Below, piece by piece: positions 41,673 through 51,473 of a DNA stretch of 64,000 nucleotides (the first letter of the stretch is position 1; each line of letters starts with the position of its first letter). Origin of the DNA: Hyphomicrobiales bacterium (GTDB lineage Bacteria > Pseudomonadota > Alphaproteobacteria > Rhizobiales > Beijerinckiaceae); the NCBI GenBank assembly GCA_900470095.1, contig UBZM01000063.1:1-64000 (forward strand), read 5' to 3'. The translations under genes were made by a program, and so were the position numbers. The notes beneath the pieces are model-generated. The model worked only from the letters and a program-made list of their open reading frames with translations, made no database searches and was not told where the DNA came from.

Positions 41673-43706
41673 ATGTATCACGCGATCGTCTTCCTCCCGC
41701 TCCTCGGCTTCCTGATTGCCGGCCTCTTCGGCCGGCTGATCGGATCACGCGCCTCGGAGATCGTCACCACCTCGCTGCTGATGGTCTCGGCCGTCCTGTC
41801 CTGGATCGCCTTCTTCAATGTCGGGTTCGGCGCGGGCACCACGCGCATCCAGGTCGCGACCTGGCTCGCATCCGCCGATCTGCGCGTCGACTGGGCCTTC
41901 CGCATCGACACGCTGACCGCGGTCATGCTGGTCGTCGTCAACACCGTCTCCTCGCTCGTGCACCTCTACTCGATCGGCTACATGCAGGAGGATCCGCACC
42001 GGCCGCGCTTCTTCGCTTATCTCTCGCTCTTCACCTTCGCCATGCTGATGCTGGTGACGGCGGACAACCTGGTCCAGATGTTCTTCGGCTGGGAAGGCGT
42101 CGGTCTCGCCTCCTATCTGCTGATCGGCTTCTGGTACCAGAAGCCCTCGGCGAACGCGGCTGCGATCAAGGCGTTCGTCGTCAACCGCGTGGGCGATTTC
42201 GGTTTCCTCCTCGGCCTGGCCCTGGTCTTCGTGCTGTTCGGCTCGGTCACCTTCGACAGCATCTTCCCGAAGGCGGGCGAACTGACCGGCCAGACCTTCC
42301 GGTTCCTCGGCTATGAGTGGAACGCGCTGACCCTGACCTGCCTGCTGCTGTTCATGGGCGCGATGGGCAAGTCGGCGCAGTTCCTGCTGCACACCTGGCT
42401 GCCTGACGCGATGGAAGGCCCGACCCCGGTCTCGGCACTGATTCATGCCGCGACCATGGTCACCGCCGGCGTCTTCATGGTGGCGCGCCTGTCGCCGATC
42501 TTCGAATATGCGCCAGTTGCAATGACCGTTGTCGTCGTCATCGGCGCAACCACCGCCTTCTTCGCGGCGACCGTCGGTCTGGTGCAGAACGACATCAAGC
42601 GCGTGATCGCTTATTCGACCTGCTCGCAGCTCGGCTACATGTTTGTCGCGATGGGCGTCGGAGCCTACTCCGCCGGCATCTTCCACCTCTTCACCCACGC
42701 CTTCTTCAAGGCGCTGCTGTTCCTCGGGGCCGGCTCGGTCATCCACGCGATGCACCATGAGCAGGACATGCGTCACATGGGCGGCCTGCGGAAGCACATC
42801 CCCTTCACTGCGGCGGCGATGACGATCGGCACGCTAGCGCTGACCGGCTTCCCGTTCTTCGCCGGCTACTTCTCGAAGGACGCGATCATCGAGAGCGCCT
42901 TTGCGGCCAAGCATGGCTTCGCCACCGACTACGCCTTCGTGCTCCTGGTCGTGGCTGCCTGCTTCACCTCGTTCTACTCCTGGCGCCTGTATTTCATGAC
43001 CTTCGAGGGGCGTCCGCGCTGGGCCGGCCACGGCCATGACGCGCATGGTCACGACGACCACGCACATGCTGCGCACGCCCATGGTCACGATGACCATGCG
43101 CATGCCGGACATGGTCATGACGGTCACGGCGACCACGCGCTCCAGCCGCATGAGAGCCCACTCAGCATGCTCGTGCCGCTCGCGGTGCTCGCGCTCGGTG
43201 CCGTTGCCGCCGGCTTCGTCTTCAAGGAAGCCTTCATCGGCCACGACTACGAGCATTTCTGGAAGGCCTCGCTGTTCACCGGCAAGGACAACCACATCCT
43301 GCACGCGATGCACGAGGTTCCCGGCTGGGTCGTGGCCTCGCCTTTCATCGCGATGGTGCTCGGCTTCGTCGGCGCGCTCTACTGCTACGTGCTGCGTCCG
43401 GACGTGCCAGGCAAGCTCGCGAAGGCGAACCCTGTCCTGTACCGCTTCCTGCTCAACAAGTGGTATTTCGACGAGATCTACGACTTCCTGTTCGTTCGTC
43501 CGGCGAAATGGCTCGGCCGCTTCCTCTGGAAGAAGGGCGATGGCTTCATCATCGACGGTTTCGGCCCCGATGGCGTCTCGGCTCGGGTGGTCGATGTCAC
43601 CAACCGCGTCGTCCGGCTCCAGACCGGTTTTGTCTATCACTATGCCTTCGCCATGCTGATCGGCGTTGCGGGCCTGGTGACCTGGTATTTGCTGACTCGC
43701 GGGTGA
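41673..43706 (+). CDS. nuoL: NADH-quinone oxidoreductase subunit L with His-rich loop
   Basis: A 677-residue antiporter-like proton-pumping subunit. Core motifs are [20 protein letters not shown] and the lysine/glutamate helices; the C-terminal lateral helix follows. Residues ~452-488 form a loop rich in His, Asp, Gly and Ala (about 15 histidines). This loop is on a connecting segment before the last helices. Such loops occur in other alphaproteobacterial NuoL proteins. It starts 27 bases after nuoK. Confidence 0.97.
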   Translation: MYHAIVFLPLLGFLIAGLFGRLIGSRASEIVTTSLLMVSAVLSWIAFFNVGFGAGTTRIQVATWLASADLRVDWAFRIDTLTAVMLVVVNTVSSLVHLYSIGYMQEDPHRPRFFAYLSLFTFAMLMLVTADNLVQMFFGWEGVGLASYLLIGFWYQKPSANAAAIKAFVVNRVGDFGFLLGLALVFVLFGSVTFDSIFPKAGELTGQTFRFLGYEWNALTLTCLLLFMGAMGKSAQFLLHTWLPDAMEGPTPVSALIHAATMVTAGVFMVARLSPIFEYAPVAMTVVVVIGATTAFFAATVGLVQNDIKRVIAYSTCSQLGYMFVAMGVGAYSAGIFHLFTHAFFKALLFLGAGSVIHAMHHEQDMRHMGGLRKHIPFTAAAMTIGTLALTGFPFFAGYFSKDAIIESAFAAKHGFATDYAFVLLVVAACFTSFYSWRLYFMTFEGRPRWAGHGHDAHGHDDHAHAAHAHGHDDHAHAGHGHDGHGDHALQPHESPLSMLVPLAVLALGAVAAGFVFKEAFIGHDYEHFWKASLFTGKDNHILHAMHEVPGWVVASPFIAMVLGFVGALYCYVLRPDVPGKLAKANPVLYRFLLNKWYFDEIYDFLFVRPAKWLGRFLWKKGDGFIIDGFGPDGVSARVVDVTNRVVRLQTGFVYHYAFAMLIGVAGLVTWYLLTRG

Positions 43707-43707
43707 G

Positions 43708-45222
43708 ATGATGTTCGGTTTCGGTATCCTCACCGGTCTACTCGTCCTGCCGCTGGTTGGCGCCGCCTTCATCCTGGCGCAACGCGGCGACGAGGCTTCC
43801 GTCAGCTCCAACGCTCGCTATGTCGCGCTGGCGACGACGATCGCGACCTTCTTCCTGGCTTGCGTCGCCTGGGGCCGATTCGACTCGGCCAATCCGGCCT
43901 TCCAGCTGGTCGAGACCCATGGCTGGGTCTCGGATGCGATCAGGTTCAAGCTCGGCGTCGACGGTTTCTCATTCCCGTTCGTGGTGCTGACCGCCTTCCT
44001 GATGCCGTTCTGCATCCTCGCGTCCTGGACGTCGGTCGAGAAGCGGGTTCGCGAATACATGGTCGCGTTCCTGATCCTCGAAACGCTGATGATCGGTGTC
44101 TTCGTCGCGCTCGATCTCGTGCTGTTCTACGTCTTCTTCGAGGCCGGCCTGATCCCGATGTTCCTGATCATCGGCATCTGGGGCGGCAAGCGCCGCGTCT
44201 ACGCGTCCTACAAGTTCTTCCTCTACACGCTGCTCGGCTCGGTGCTGATGCTGCTTGCGCTGATGGCGATGTACTGGAATGCCGGTACCACCGACATCCC
44301 GACGCTGCTTGCGCACAAGTTCCCGGTCTCGATGCAGCCCTGGCTCTGGCTCGCCTTCTTCGCATCCTTCGCCGTGAAGATGCCGATGTGGCCGGTCCAT
44401 ACCTGGCTGCCTGACGCCCACGTGGAAGCACCGACCGCGGGCTCCGTCATCCTGGCGGCGATCCTGCTGAAGATGGGCGGCTACGGCTTCATCCGTTTCT
44501 CGATCCCGATGTTCCCGGAAGCCTCGGCGATGTTTGCGCCGCTGGTCTTCGCGCTCTCCGTCATCGCCATCATCTACACCTCGCTGGTGGCGCTGATGCA
44601 GGAGGACATCAAGAAGCTGATCGCCTACTCGTCCGTCGCCCATATGGGTTTCGTCACCATGGGCCTCTTCACCCTGACGCCGCAGGGCATTCAGGGTGCG
44701 ATGTTCCAGATGGTCAGCCACGGGCTGGTCTCCGGCGCACTCTTCCTTTGCGTCGGCGTGATCTATGACCGCATGCATACCCGCGAAATCGCCGCCTATG
44801 GCGGACTGGTCAACCGGATGCCGCGTTACGCCGTCGCGTTCATGGTCTTCACCATGGCCAATGTCGGATTGCCCGGTACGGCCGGCTTCGTCGGCGAGTT
44901 CCTGACCATCCTGGGGGCCTTCAAGGCCAATCCCTGGGTCGCGTTCTTTGCGGCTTTCGGCGTCATCCTCTCGGCTGGCTATGCGCTCTGGCTCTATCGC
45001 CGCGTCGTGTTCGGCGAACTGGTCAAGCCCGAGCTCAAGAGCATCACCGATCTCAACACCCGCGAGGTCGTCATCCTCGCTCCGCTGATGCTGCTGACGA
45101 TCTGGTACGGCATTGCGCCGGGTACCATCCTCGACGCCTTTGCCGCGCCGACCGAAGCCCTCATCAAGAATTATCAGGCCGCACTCACCGCCGCGAAAAC
45201 GGCGATGCTGGTCGTACAGTAA
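43708..45222 (+). CDS. nuoM: NADH-quinone oxidoreductase subunit M
   Basis: A 504-residue antiporter-like proton-pumping subunit with fourteen helices. The conserved [20 protein letters not shown] and the [20 protein letters not shown] segments are clear, carrying the key Glu and Lys residues. It begins one base after the nuoL stop; two adjacent ATG codons (43708, 43711) give nearly the same start. Confidence 0.98.
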   Translation: MMFGFGILTGLLVLPLVGAAFILAQRGDEASVSSNARYVALATTIATFFLACVAWGRFDSANPAFQLVETHGWVSDAIRFKLGVDGFSFPFVVLTAFLMPFCILASWTSVEKRVREYMVAFLILETLMIGVFVALDLVLFYVFFEAGLIPMFLIIGIWGGKRRVYASYKFFLYTLLGSVLMLLALMAMYWNAGTTDIPTLLAHKFPVSMQPWLWLAFFASFAVKMPMWPVHTWLPDAHVEAPTAGSVILAAILLKMGGYGFIRFSIPMFPEASAMFAPLVFALSVIAIIYTSLVALMQEDIKKLIAYSSVAHMGFVTMGLFTLTPQGIQGAMFQMVSHGLVSGALFLCVGVIYDRMHTREIAAYGGLVNRMPRYAVAFMVFTMANVGLPGTAGFVGEFLTILGAFKANPWVAFFAAFGVILSAGYALWLYRRVVFGELVKPELKSITDLNTREVVILAPLMLLTIWYGIAPGTILDAFAAPTEALIKNYQAALTAAKTAMLVVQ

Positions 45223-45234
45223 GGTTTGGCAGCA

Positions 45235-46662
45235 ATGACCTTGCCCGCCCTCGGCCCAGCTCTGCCGGAAATCACCCTCGCCATCGGCGCGATCGCCATG
45301 GTGCTCTACGGCGCTATTCGCGGCGAGGGCGCGACCCGTACGCTCGAAGCCATCGGACTTGCCTTGCTCGCGCTCGCGCTCGTGCTGGTGCTGGCAGGCA
45401 CCGGCAAGGCAGTGACCTTCAACGGCGGCTTCGTCGCTGACGGATTCGGCCGCTTCATGAAGGCGCTGACCCTGATCGGTGCAGGCGCGGCGATCGTGCT
45501 CGCAGGCGATTTCATGCGCCGCGACGGCTCGATGCGTTTCGAGTTCCCGGTGCTGGTCGTGCTCGCCACGATCGGCATGATGATGATGATCTCGGCCAGC
45601 GACCTGATCGGCCTTTATATCGGTCTCGAGCTGCAGAGCCTTGCGCTCTATGTCGTCGCCGCCTTCGACCGCGACAATACCAGGTCGACCGAAGCGGGCC
45701 TGAAATACTTTGTCCTCGGCGCGCTGTCCTCGGGCATGCTGCTCTATGGCAGCTCGCTGGTCTATGGCTTCACCGGCACCGTGACCTATTCCGGCATCGC
45801 CCAGGCGGTTCACGGCGAGCATATCAGCCTCGGGCTGATCTTCGGCATCGTCTTCGTCGCCGCCGGCCTTGCCTTCAAGATCTCGGCTGTGCCCTTCCAC
45901 ATGTGGACGCCGGACGTCTATGAGGGGGCGCCGACGCCGGTCGCCGCCTTCTTCGCGACTGCGCCCAAGATGGCTGCGATGGCGATGATGGTTCGCATCT
46001 TCGTCGGGGCGTTCCCGGGCGCGCTGCATGAGTGGCAGCAGATCATCATCTTCATGTCGATCGCCTCGATGGCGCTCGGTGCCTTCGCTGCCATCGGCCA
46101 GCGCAACATCAAGCGCCTGCTCGCCTATTCCTCGATCGCCAATATGGGCTACGCGCTGGTTGGCCTCGCGACGGGAACGGCAGCGGGCGTCCAGGGCGTG
46201 ATGACCTATATGGCGATCTATCTCGCCACGACGCTTGCCGCTTTTGCCTGCGTTCTGATGATGCGCCGCGACGGCAAGCCCGTCGAAGACATCTCCGAGC
46301 TTGCCGGGCTCTCGCGTACCAATCCCTGGATGGCTTTCGCGCTGGCGATGATGATGTTCTCGCTCGCCGGCATTCCGCCGCTGGCCGGTTTCTGGGCGAA
46401 GTTCTACGTTTTCTATGCCGCGATCGATGCAAAGCTCTACGCACTTGCCGTGATCGGCGTGGTGACCAGCGTGGTCGGCGCCTACTACTACCTGCGCGTC
46501 ATCAAGGTGATGTATTTCGACGAGGCGAAGCCGGCCTTCGAGAAGGGGGACATCGGCGTGCGCGGCGTGCTGCTGGTCTCGACCCTGTTCGTGCTGATGC
46601 TCTCCTTCGTGCCGGCCCCGCTGTTCGACTCGGCTGCTGCTGCCGCCAAGTCGCTGTTCTAA
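45235..46662 (+). CDS. nuoN: NADH-quinone oxidoreductase subunit N
   Basis: A 475-residue antiporter-like subunit. Conserved features are the N-terminal [40 protein letters not shown] and [20 protein letters not shown]. The ATG at 45235 is preferred to a TTG at 45226 because it matches the family start; AAGG lies 10 bases upstream. Last subunit of complex I in the operon, 13 bases before birA. Confidence 0.97.
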   Translation: MTLPALGPALPEITLAIGAIAMVLYGAIRGEGATRTLEAIGLALLALALVLVLAGTGKAVTFNGGFVADGFGRFMKALTLIGAGAAIVLAGDFMRRDGSMRFEFPVLVVLATIGMMMMISASDLIGLYIGLELQSLALYVVAAFDRDNTRSTEAGLKYFVLGALSSGMLLYGSSLVYGFTGTVTYSGIAQAVHGEHISLGLIFGIVFVAAGLAFKISAVPFHMWTPDVYEGAPTPVAAFFATAPKMAAMAMMVRIFVGAFPGALHEWQQIIIFMSIASMALGAFAAIGQRNIKRLLAYSSIANMGYALVGLATGTAAGVQGVMTYMAIYLATTLAAFACVLMMRRDGKPVEDISELAGLSRTNPWMAFALAMMMFSLAGIPPLAGFWAKFYVFYAAIDAKLYALAVIGVVTSVVGAYYYLRVIKVMYFDEAKPAFEKGDIGVRGVLLVSTLFVLMLSFVPAPLFDSAAAAAKSLF

Positions 46663-46675
46663 GGGGGCGGGCGGC

Positions 46676-47434
46676 GTGCTCGGCGAGGCGGCACGCGCCG
46701 CCGGCTACCGGCTGATCGTGCGGGACGCGGTCGGCTCGACCATGGAAGAGGCGCGTCGCGCCTCCGACCAGGGCGACCTTGGCTTACTCTGGATCGTGGC
46801 TCGCAGCCAAAGCGCCGGGCGCGGTCGTCATGGTCGCAACTGGGGCTCTCCGCCCGGAAATCTCTACGCCAGCCTCTTGCTCGTGCAGCCCTGCGAGCCC
46901 GCCTTGGCGCCGCAGCTCGGCTTTGTTGCCGGCCTCGCCTTGCATGACGCCGCAGCCAGGGTGACCGGCCTCTCTGCTCCGCGCCTTGCTTTGAAATGGC
47001 CCAATGACCTGCTGATCGACCGCGCCAAGACGGCGGGGCTGCTGCTCGAAGGCGAGAGCCGGGCAGGGCGCTTTGCGGTCACCATCGGCATGGGCGTCAA
47101 TGTCGCCAGCCGACCGGACGATACCCCCTATCCAGCGACCTTCCTGAAGGCCGAAGACCAGGCTGCGAGTATCGAGGCTCTGCTGGCCGCGCTCAGCGAC
47201 GCCTGGGTTGCCCGCTTCAATGCCTGGTCATTGCCGGGCGGCTTTGGCCCGACCCGGGCGGCCTGGCTCGAACGTGCAGCATTCCTCGGCGAGACCATCA
47301 CCCTGCGCCTGGCGGAGGGGCCGCTGAGCGGTCGCTTTCTTGGCCTCGACGCTTCGGGCCGGCTCGAACTCGATGTCGCCGGCGCGCGCCATCTGGTTGA
47401 CGCAGGCGATCTCTATTTCGGCCCTCCCGGCTGA
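46676..47434 (+). CDS. birA: Biotin--[acetyl-CoA-carboxylase] ligase
   Basis: A 252-residue biotin protein ligase that attaches biotin to carboxylase carrier protein. The biotinyl-AMP loop GRGRHGRNW and the KWPNDLL motif with the catalytic lysine are present, and a C-terminal SH3-like domain follows. It lacks the N-terminal DNA-binding domain of E. coli BirA, so it is not a repressor. GTG start 13 bases after nuoN, so probably co-transcribed. Confidence 0.94.
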   Translation: MLGEAARAAGYRLIVRDAVGSTMEEARRASDQGDLGLLWIVARSQSAGRGRHGRNWGSPPGNLYASLLLVQPCEPALAPQLGFVAGLALHDAAARVTGLSAPRLALKWPNDLLIDRAKTAGLLLEGESRAGRFAVTIGMGVNVASRPDDTPYPATFLKAEDQAASIEALLAALSDAWVARFNAWSLPGGFGPTRAAWLERAAFLGETITLRLAEGPLSGRFLGLDASGRLELDVAGARHLVDAGDLYFGPPG

Positions 47435-47545
47435 ACGGTCACGCCTGTCCCAGGGCGGCTCCTGTCGCTCTTCCACGGCCTTCATGCTAGGCCTTGCCAT
47501 TCATCCGGCGCGCCCTGCGCCTGCCTTTCTGCCTTAGGATTTCCC

Positions 47546-49216
47546 GTGACCCGTTCCAGCGACCAACTCGTCTTCGTTCCCCTCGGCGGCCTAGGCGAGA
47601 TCGGTATGAATGCGGCACTCTACGGCTTCGGACCTGAAGGGCGGCGCAAATGGATCCTGGTCGATTGCGGCCTGTCATTTGCCGGTCCCGAGGTTCCGGG
47701 CGTCGACATCGTCCTGCCCGACCTGTGCTATATCATCGAGGAACGGGCCAATCTGCTCGGCATCGTGATCACCCACGCGCATGAGGATCATATCGGCGCG
47801 CTCGCTGCGCTGTGGCCCTCCCTGCGCGCGCCCGTCTACTGCACGCCGTTCGCGGCTGGGCTGCTTGCCACGCGGCGGCTGGGCGAGCCCGGCGCTCCGA
47901 AGGTCCCGATCAACGTCGTCGCCCAGGGCGGACATGTCACGCTTGGCCCCTTCGAGATCGAGTTCGTGCCGGTCGCCCATTCCATTCCGGAATCCTGCGC
48001 TCTGGCGATCCGAACCCCTGTTGGCCTCGTCGTTCATACCGGCGACTGGAAGATCGACCCGACCCCGCAAGTCGGCCTGCCGACCGACGAGAAGCGACTG
48101 CGCGAGCTTGGCGACGAGGGCGTGCTCGCCCTGGTCTGTGACTCGACTAACGTCATGCGCGACGGCATCAGCCCGAGTGAGGCGGACGTCGCAGCCAAGC
48201 TGAAGGAACTGGTCGCTTCGGCGCCCGGCCGCGTCGCCGTTACGACATTCGCCTCGAATGTGGCCCGCCTGCGAGCCGTCGCCGAAGCTGCCATGGCCGG
48301 TCATCGCGATGTCGTCGTGGTTGGCCGCGCGATGGACCGTGTCATCGATGTCGCGCGCGAATGCGGCTACCTTGACGGCATTCCGGCATTCCGCTCCGTC
48401 GAGCACTATGGCTACCTGCCGCGCGACAAGGTTGTGGCGCTGCTCACCGGCAGTCAGGGTGAGCCACGCGCTGCACTCTCGCGCATTGCGTCCGACGATC
48501 ATCCCGAGATCGCCCTGTCGCCAGGCGACCGCGTGATCTTCTCGTCCCGCACCATTCCGGGCAATGAGAAGGCGGTCGGCAACATCCTGAATGCGCTGGC
48601 ACGGGACAATATCGAGATCATCACCGACCGCACGCATCTGGTCCACGTCTCGGGCCATCCGCGCCGCGAGGAGATGGCCCGGCTCTATGGCTGGCTCCGG
48701 CCGAAGATCGCGATTCCCGCCCATGGCGAGGATCTGCATCTCAGCGAACACGCGGCCTTCGCACGCGGGCTCGGCGTCAAGAACGTCGTTCGTGCCGGCA
48801 ATGGCGACATCATCGCCATCACGGCCGACGGCGCCGGCAAGATCGATGAAGCACCCCATGGCCGGCTTTATCAGGACGGCGCTCTCCTGGTGAACGCTAC
48901 GGAGAAGACGATCCAGGAGCGTCGCAGGCTTTCCTTTGCCGGCATGATTTCGGTCGCGGTTGCGGTCGACGACAAGGGCGGCATCGCCGGCGAGCCGGAG
49001 ATTGCCGTGCTCGGCCTGCCGCCAACCGCGCGCGACGGCACGCCCTTCGACGAACTGGTCGCCGATGCTGTCTCAGACCTGCTCGACAACATCCCCAAGG
49101 CCCGCCGTCGCGACCCTGAAGCGCTGCGCAACGCGCTGGAGCGTGGCCTGCGCAGCACCGTCAACGAGGAATGGGGCAAGAAGCCGCTGGTGCATGCGCT
49201 GGTGATCGAGGTCTAA
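47546..49216 (+). CDS. rnj: Ribonuclease J
   Basis: A 556-residue metallo-beta-lactamase/beta-CASP RNase with 5' exo- and endonuclease activity in RNA processing. The metal motif is THAHEDHIGAL, and the beta-CASP GSQGEPRAAL and SGHPRREEM motifs follow. It starts with GTG. Its place after nuo-birA is standard in this order. A palindromic repeat copy follows directly after its stop. Confidence 0.96.
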   Translation: MTRSSDQLVFVPLGGLGEIGMNAALYGFGPEGRRKWILVDCGLSFAGPEVPGVDIVLPDLCYIIEERANLLGIVITHAHEDHIGALAALWPSLRAPVYCTPFAAGLLATRRLGEPGAPKVPINVVAQGGHVTLGPFEIEFVPVAHSIPESCALAIRTPVGLVVHTGDWKIDPTPQVGLPTDEKRLRELGDEGVLALVCDSTNVMRDGISPSEADVAAKLKELVASAPGRVAVTTFASNVARLRAVAEAAMAGHRDVVVVGRAMDRVIDVARECGYLDGIPAFRSVEHYGYLPRDKVVALLTGSQGEPRAALSRIASDDHPEIALSPGDRVIFSSRTIPGNEKAVGNILNALARDNIEIITDRTHLVHVSGHPRREEMARLYGWLRPKIAIPAHGEDLHLSEHAAFARGLGVKNVVRAGNGDIIAITADGAGKIDEAPHGRLYQDGALLVNATEKTIQERRRLSFAGMISVAVAVDDKGGIAGEPEIAVLGLPPTARDGTPFDELVADAVSDLLDNIPKARRRDPEALRNALERGLRSTVNEEWGKKPLVHALVIEV

Positions 49217-49262
49217 AGCATCGGCCCGAAGAGTGGATTGCTGTTTTCGGGAAGGCCGATTC
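49215..49262. repeat. Interspersed palindromic repeat, copy 1
   Basis: Directly at the RNase J stop. The outer arms are ATCGGCC (49220-49226) and GGCCGAT (49254-49260), the inner arms CCCGAA (49225-49230) and TTCGGG (49246-49251). It shares GCATCGG-N-CCGAA and the TTTCGG half with the copy at 57515-57562, so it is a repeat family, probably REP-like. Confidence 0.65.
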
Positions 49263-49372
49263 TAACAGTGAAAGGTTGGATCATCGGACTGGATACGAGA
49301 TCCGGTGCGATTATTTCGCGGGTGTCGGCAGCACGGACGGCAGTGTACCTGCCGGATGCAAGGGAGCTCTCA

Positions 49373-49777
49373 ATGATCGGTCGCCTCAACCACGTCGCCA
49401 TCGCCGTAAAGGACCTTGCGGCTTCAAGCGCGCTCTATCGCGATACGCTGGGTGCACGCGTCTCCCAGCCGCTGCCGCAGCCTGAGCACGGCGTTACGGT
49501 CGTCTTCGTCGAGTTGCCCAACACGAAGATCGAGTTGCTCGAGCCCCTCGGGGCGGATTCGCCGGTCGCGAAATTTCTCGAGCGGAATGCCGATGGTGGC
49601 ATTCATCACATCTGCTACGAGGTCGACGACATCCTTGCGGCGCGTGACCGGCTGAAGGCAACGGGCGCGCGCGTGCTCGGCTCCGGCGAGCCGCGCATCG
49701 GTGCCCATGGCAAGCCTGTCCTGTTCCTGCACCCCAAGGATTTCTGCGGGACGCTCGTTGAACTGGAACAGGCCTGA
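49373..49777 (+). CDS. mce: Methylmalonyl-CoA epimerase
   Basis: A 134-residue vicinal-oxygen-chelate enzyme epimerising (2R)- and (2S)-methylmalonyl-CoA in propionate metabolism. Metal ligands fit LNHVAIAVKDL (H), IHHICYEVDD (H) and TLVELEQ (E). AAGGGAG is 7 bases before the ATG at 49373; the open frame starts earlier but that region holds the intergenic repeat. In related genomes it follows rnj and precedes DUF1467. Confidence 0.93.
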   Translation: MIGRLNHVAIAVKDLAASSALYRDTLGARVSQPLPQPEHGVTVVFVELPNTKIELLEPLGADSPVAKFLERNADGGIHHICYEVDDILAARDRLKATGARVLGSGEPRIGAHGKPVLFLHPKDFCGTLVELEQA

Positions 49778-49811
49778 AATCGCGCGGCGCGAAACATGCG
49801 GGAGACGATTG

Positions 49812-50189
49812 ATGATCGAGTTCATCGGGGAGCCCGAAGCAGGCTCGCCACGCCCGTTCAGTGCGGCGACGCGGGCAGGGGGGCTGATCTTTGTCTCCGG
49901 ACATTCGGCTCCGCATGATCCTGCAAACGGCATCCACCGCGGTGAAACACCGGCCGATGAGGTCCGCAATGCGCTGGGGCGGATCAGCGAGATTCTGACG
50001 GAGGCCGGCAGCAGCCTCGACCGCGTCGTGCAGATGACGATGCTGATCACCGACCCATCCGACTACGCCGCCTGCAATGCTGAATATATGAAGCATTTTC
50101 CCGGCGGCCTGCCGGCGCGCCATACCGCGCGGTTCGGCGTGCCCACCGAAGCGCGCGTCGCATTCTCCTGCGTCGCCTTGGCCGGATAG
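49812..50189 (+). CDS. RidA family (YjgF/UK114) protein
   Basis: A 125-residue protein of the Rid/YjgF family. It has the conserved GLIFVSGHSAPHDP segment, the helix with NALGRISEILTEAGSSLDRV, and PARHTARFGVP with the arginine needed for enamine/imine deamination. RidA enzymes remove reactive 2-aminoacrylate; the subclass cannot be named without alignment. ATG at 49812 is chosen over the longer frame that overlaps mce. Confidence 0.88.
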   Translation: MIEFIGEPEAGSPRPFSAATRAGGLIFVSGHSAPHDPANGIHRGETPADEVRNALGRISEILTEAGSSLDRVVQMTMLITDPSDYAACNAEYMKHFPGGLPARHTARFGVPTEARVAFSCVALAG

Positions 50190-50291
50190 GCTTTCGCGTG
50201 GATTGCGACGGGCTGCGGCAGCGAGGAACCTTGCCGCAATCCCGCTGGCTTGCCATGAGATGACCGCCTCCGCCCGAGAAAGGATCAGGCC

Positions 50292-50522
50292 ATGACCATT
50301 GCTGGCGGTCTCGCCGTTTATTTCGTGATCTGGTGGACGGTTCTGTTCGTGACCCTGCCGTTCGGAGTCCGCAGTCAGGCGGAGGACGGGGAGGTCGTTC
50401 AGGGCACCGAGCCAGGCGCCCCCGTGCTTCCGGGCCTCGCCAAGAAGGCGCTGATTACAACGATCCTGGCCGCAATCATCTTCGTGTTCGTCTGGTATAT
50501 CTGGTCGGCCTACGATCTTTGA
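50292..50522 (+). CDS. DUF1467 family membrane protein
   Basis: A 76-residue protein with two membrane helices, matching DUF1467: VYFVIWWTVLFVTLPFGVRS in helix 1 and a C-terminal AAIIFVFVWYIWSAYDL. Function is unknown. It is conserved next to mce in Hyphomicrobiales. It is followed by the candidate structured RNA on the other strand. Confidence 0.88.
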   Translation: MTIAGGLAVYFVIWWTVLFVTLPFGVRSQAEDGEVVQGTEPGAPVLPGLAKKALITTILAAIIFVFVWYIWSAYDL

Positions 50523-50543
50523 TCGACAGCGGACGGTAACGCC

Positions 50544-50575
50544 AAAAACAAAGGGCAAGGCCGAAGCCTTGCCCT
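50544..50575 (-). terminator. Rho-independent terminator (minus strand), possibly bidirectional
   Basis: AGGGCAAGGC (50552-50561) and GCCTTGCCCT (50566-50575) form a perfect 10-bp stem with a tetraloop. On the minus strand it is followed by TTTGTTTTTGG. On the plus strand a T6 tract follows at some distance (50583-50588), so it may also stop the DUF1467 transcript. Confidence 0.8.
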
Positions 50576-50717
50576 GGAGTCTGTTTTTTCCGCAGTAACG
50601 GCGCACATCTGGTTGCGTACGACTCATATACTAGGCGGGCGTTTGTTCCTCCCGAGACCTGGTCCGCGGCGCTCAAGGTTTCCCCGAGCGAGCCCAGCGC
50701 CAGATGAGTATCCGATT

Positions 50718-50733
50718 GTGACAGGGCTGTCAC
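50718..50733. promoter_or_regulatory. Perfect 7-bp inverted repeat near the RNA candidate 5' end
   Basis: GTGACAG (50718-50724), GG, CTGTCAC (50727-50733). On the minus strand CTAAAT (50741-50736) could be a -10 element just before it, so the dyad would lie at the transcription start as an operator, or form the RNA's first hairpin. Confidence 0.45.
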
Positions 50734-50903
50734 CCATTTAGGCAGCGCTAGCCTGATCTTTTTGCAAGTTAAATGAAGTTTGCTCTTGTGCAGTGCAGCA
50801 TGCTCCAGATCAGGCGGCTCAACGCCTTGTTCCGGTCAAAGGATGCCGTTACGACGCCCGTAATCATCGGCCGGATCCTCCGGCAACGACGGAGATGCTT
50901 CAC

Positions 50904-51455
50904 ATGCTGCGCAGTTCTCTCGCCATTCTCGCCCTTGCTGCGTCGCTCGGCTGCGCCCAGGCGCAAGCGCCGGCCTCCGACCCCAACAATACGGTCGTGC
51001 TCGAGACCAAGGACGGCAACATTACGATTCGCCTTCGTCCCGATCTGGCTCCCAAGCATGTCGAGCAGATCAAGGCGCTGACCAAGCGTGGCTTCTATGA
51101 TGGTATCGTCTTCCATCGCGTCATCGATGGCTTCATGGCCCAGACCGGTGATCCCACTGGTACCGGCACCGGCAAGTCCGACCTTCCGAATCTCCCGGCT
51201 GAATTCACCCCCACGCCCTACAAGGTCGGCTCGGTCGGAATGGCGCGTTCCGCATCGCCCGATTCCGCCAATTCCCAGTTCTTCATCTGCTACGAAGGCT
51301 GTGGCTCGCTGACCGGGCAGTACACCTTGTTCGGCGAGGTGGTGTCCGGCATGGACGTGGCGCGCAAGATCAAGAAGGGCAGCTCGGCCAATAACGGCCA
51401 GGTCAGCGCCCCCGACAAGATCGTGCGCATGCGTCTTCAGTCCGACGCGAAATAG
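50904..51455 (+). CDS. Periplasmic peptidyl-prolyl cis-trans isomerase (cyclophilin)
   Basis: A 183-residue cyclophilin with an N-terminal signal peptide (SSLAILALAASLGCAQAQA). The catalytic core [31 protein letters not shown] and MARSASPDSANSQ are present (each quoted in part). It should catalyse proline isomerisation of exported proteins. GGAG lies 9 bases before the ATG at 50904. The cysteine in GCAQA could also suggest lipidation, but the lipobox is imperfect. A second, cytosolic cyclophilin lies 0.65 kb downstream. Confidence 0.92.
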   Translation: MLRSSLAILALAASLGCAQAQAPASDPNNTVVLETKDGNITIRLRPDLAPKHVEQIKALTKRGFYDGIVFHRVIDGFMAQTGDPTGTGTGKSDLPNLPAEFTPTPYKVGSVGMARSASPDSANSQFFICYEGCGSLTGQYTLFGEVVSGMDVARKIKKGSSANNGQVSAPDKIVRMRLQSDAK

Positions 51456-51473
51456 CAAGGAGCGGCTGCAGCC

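Larger units (their letters stand above)
50541..50735 (-). ncRNA. Candidate structured non-coding RNA
   Basis: No credible protein here. On the minus strand, CTCATCTGG (50708-50700) pairs with CCAGATGTG (50612-50604) closing a long irregular hairpin, CGG further pairs with CCG, and an internal hairpin CGCTCGGGG-AAA-CCTTGAGCG is present. It ends in a terminator. A 6S-like RNA is one possibility; I cannot confirm it. Ends are approximate. Confidence 0.5.

Noticed and set aside
43969-46029. Minus-strand open frame opposite nuoM and nuoN
   Set aside because: Shadow of membrane subunit genes; the product is hydrophilic and Asp/Glu/Arg/His-rich, as expected from antisense codons.
50476-50733. Small minus-strand open frame over the RNA candidate
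   Set aside because: It runs through a terminator hairpin and into the DUF1467 gene, with low-complexity basic C-terminus. It is better explained as chance over a structured RNA.
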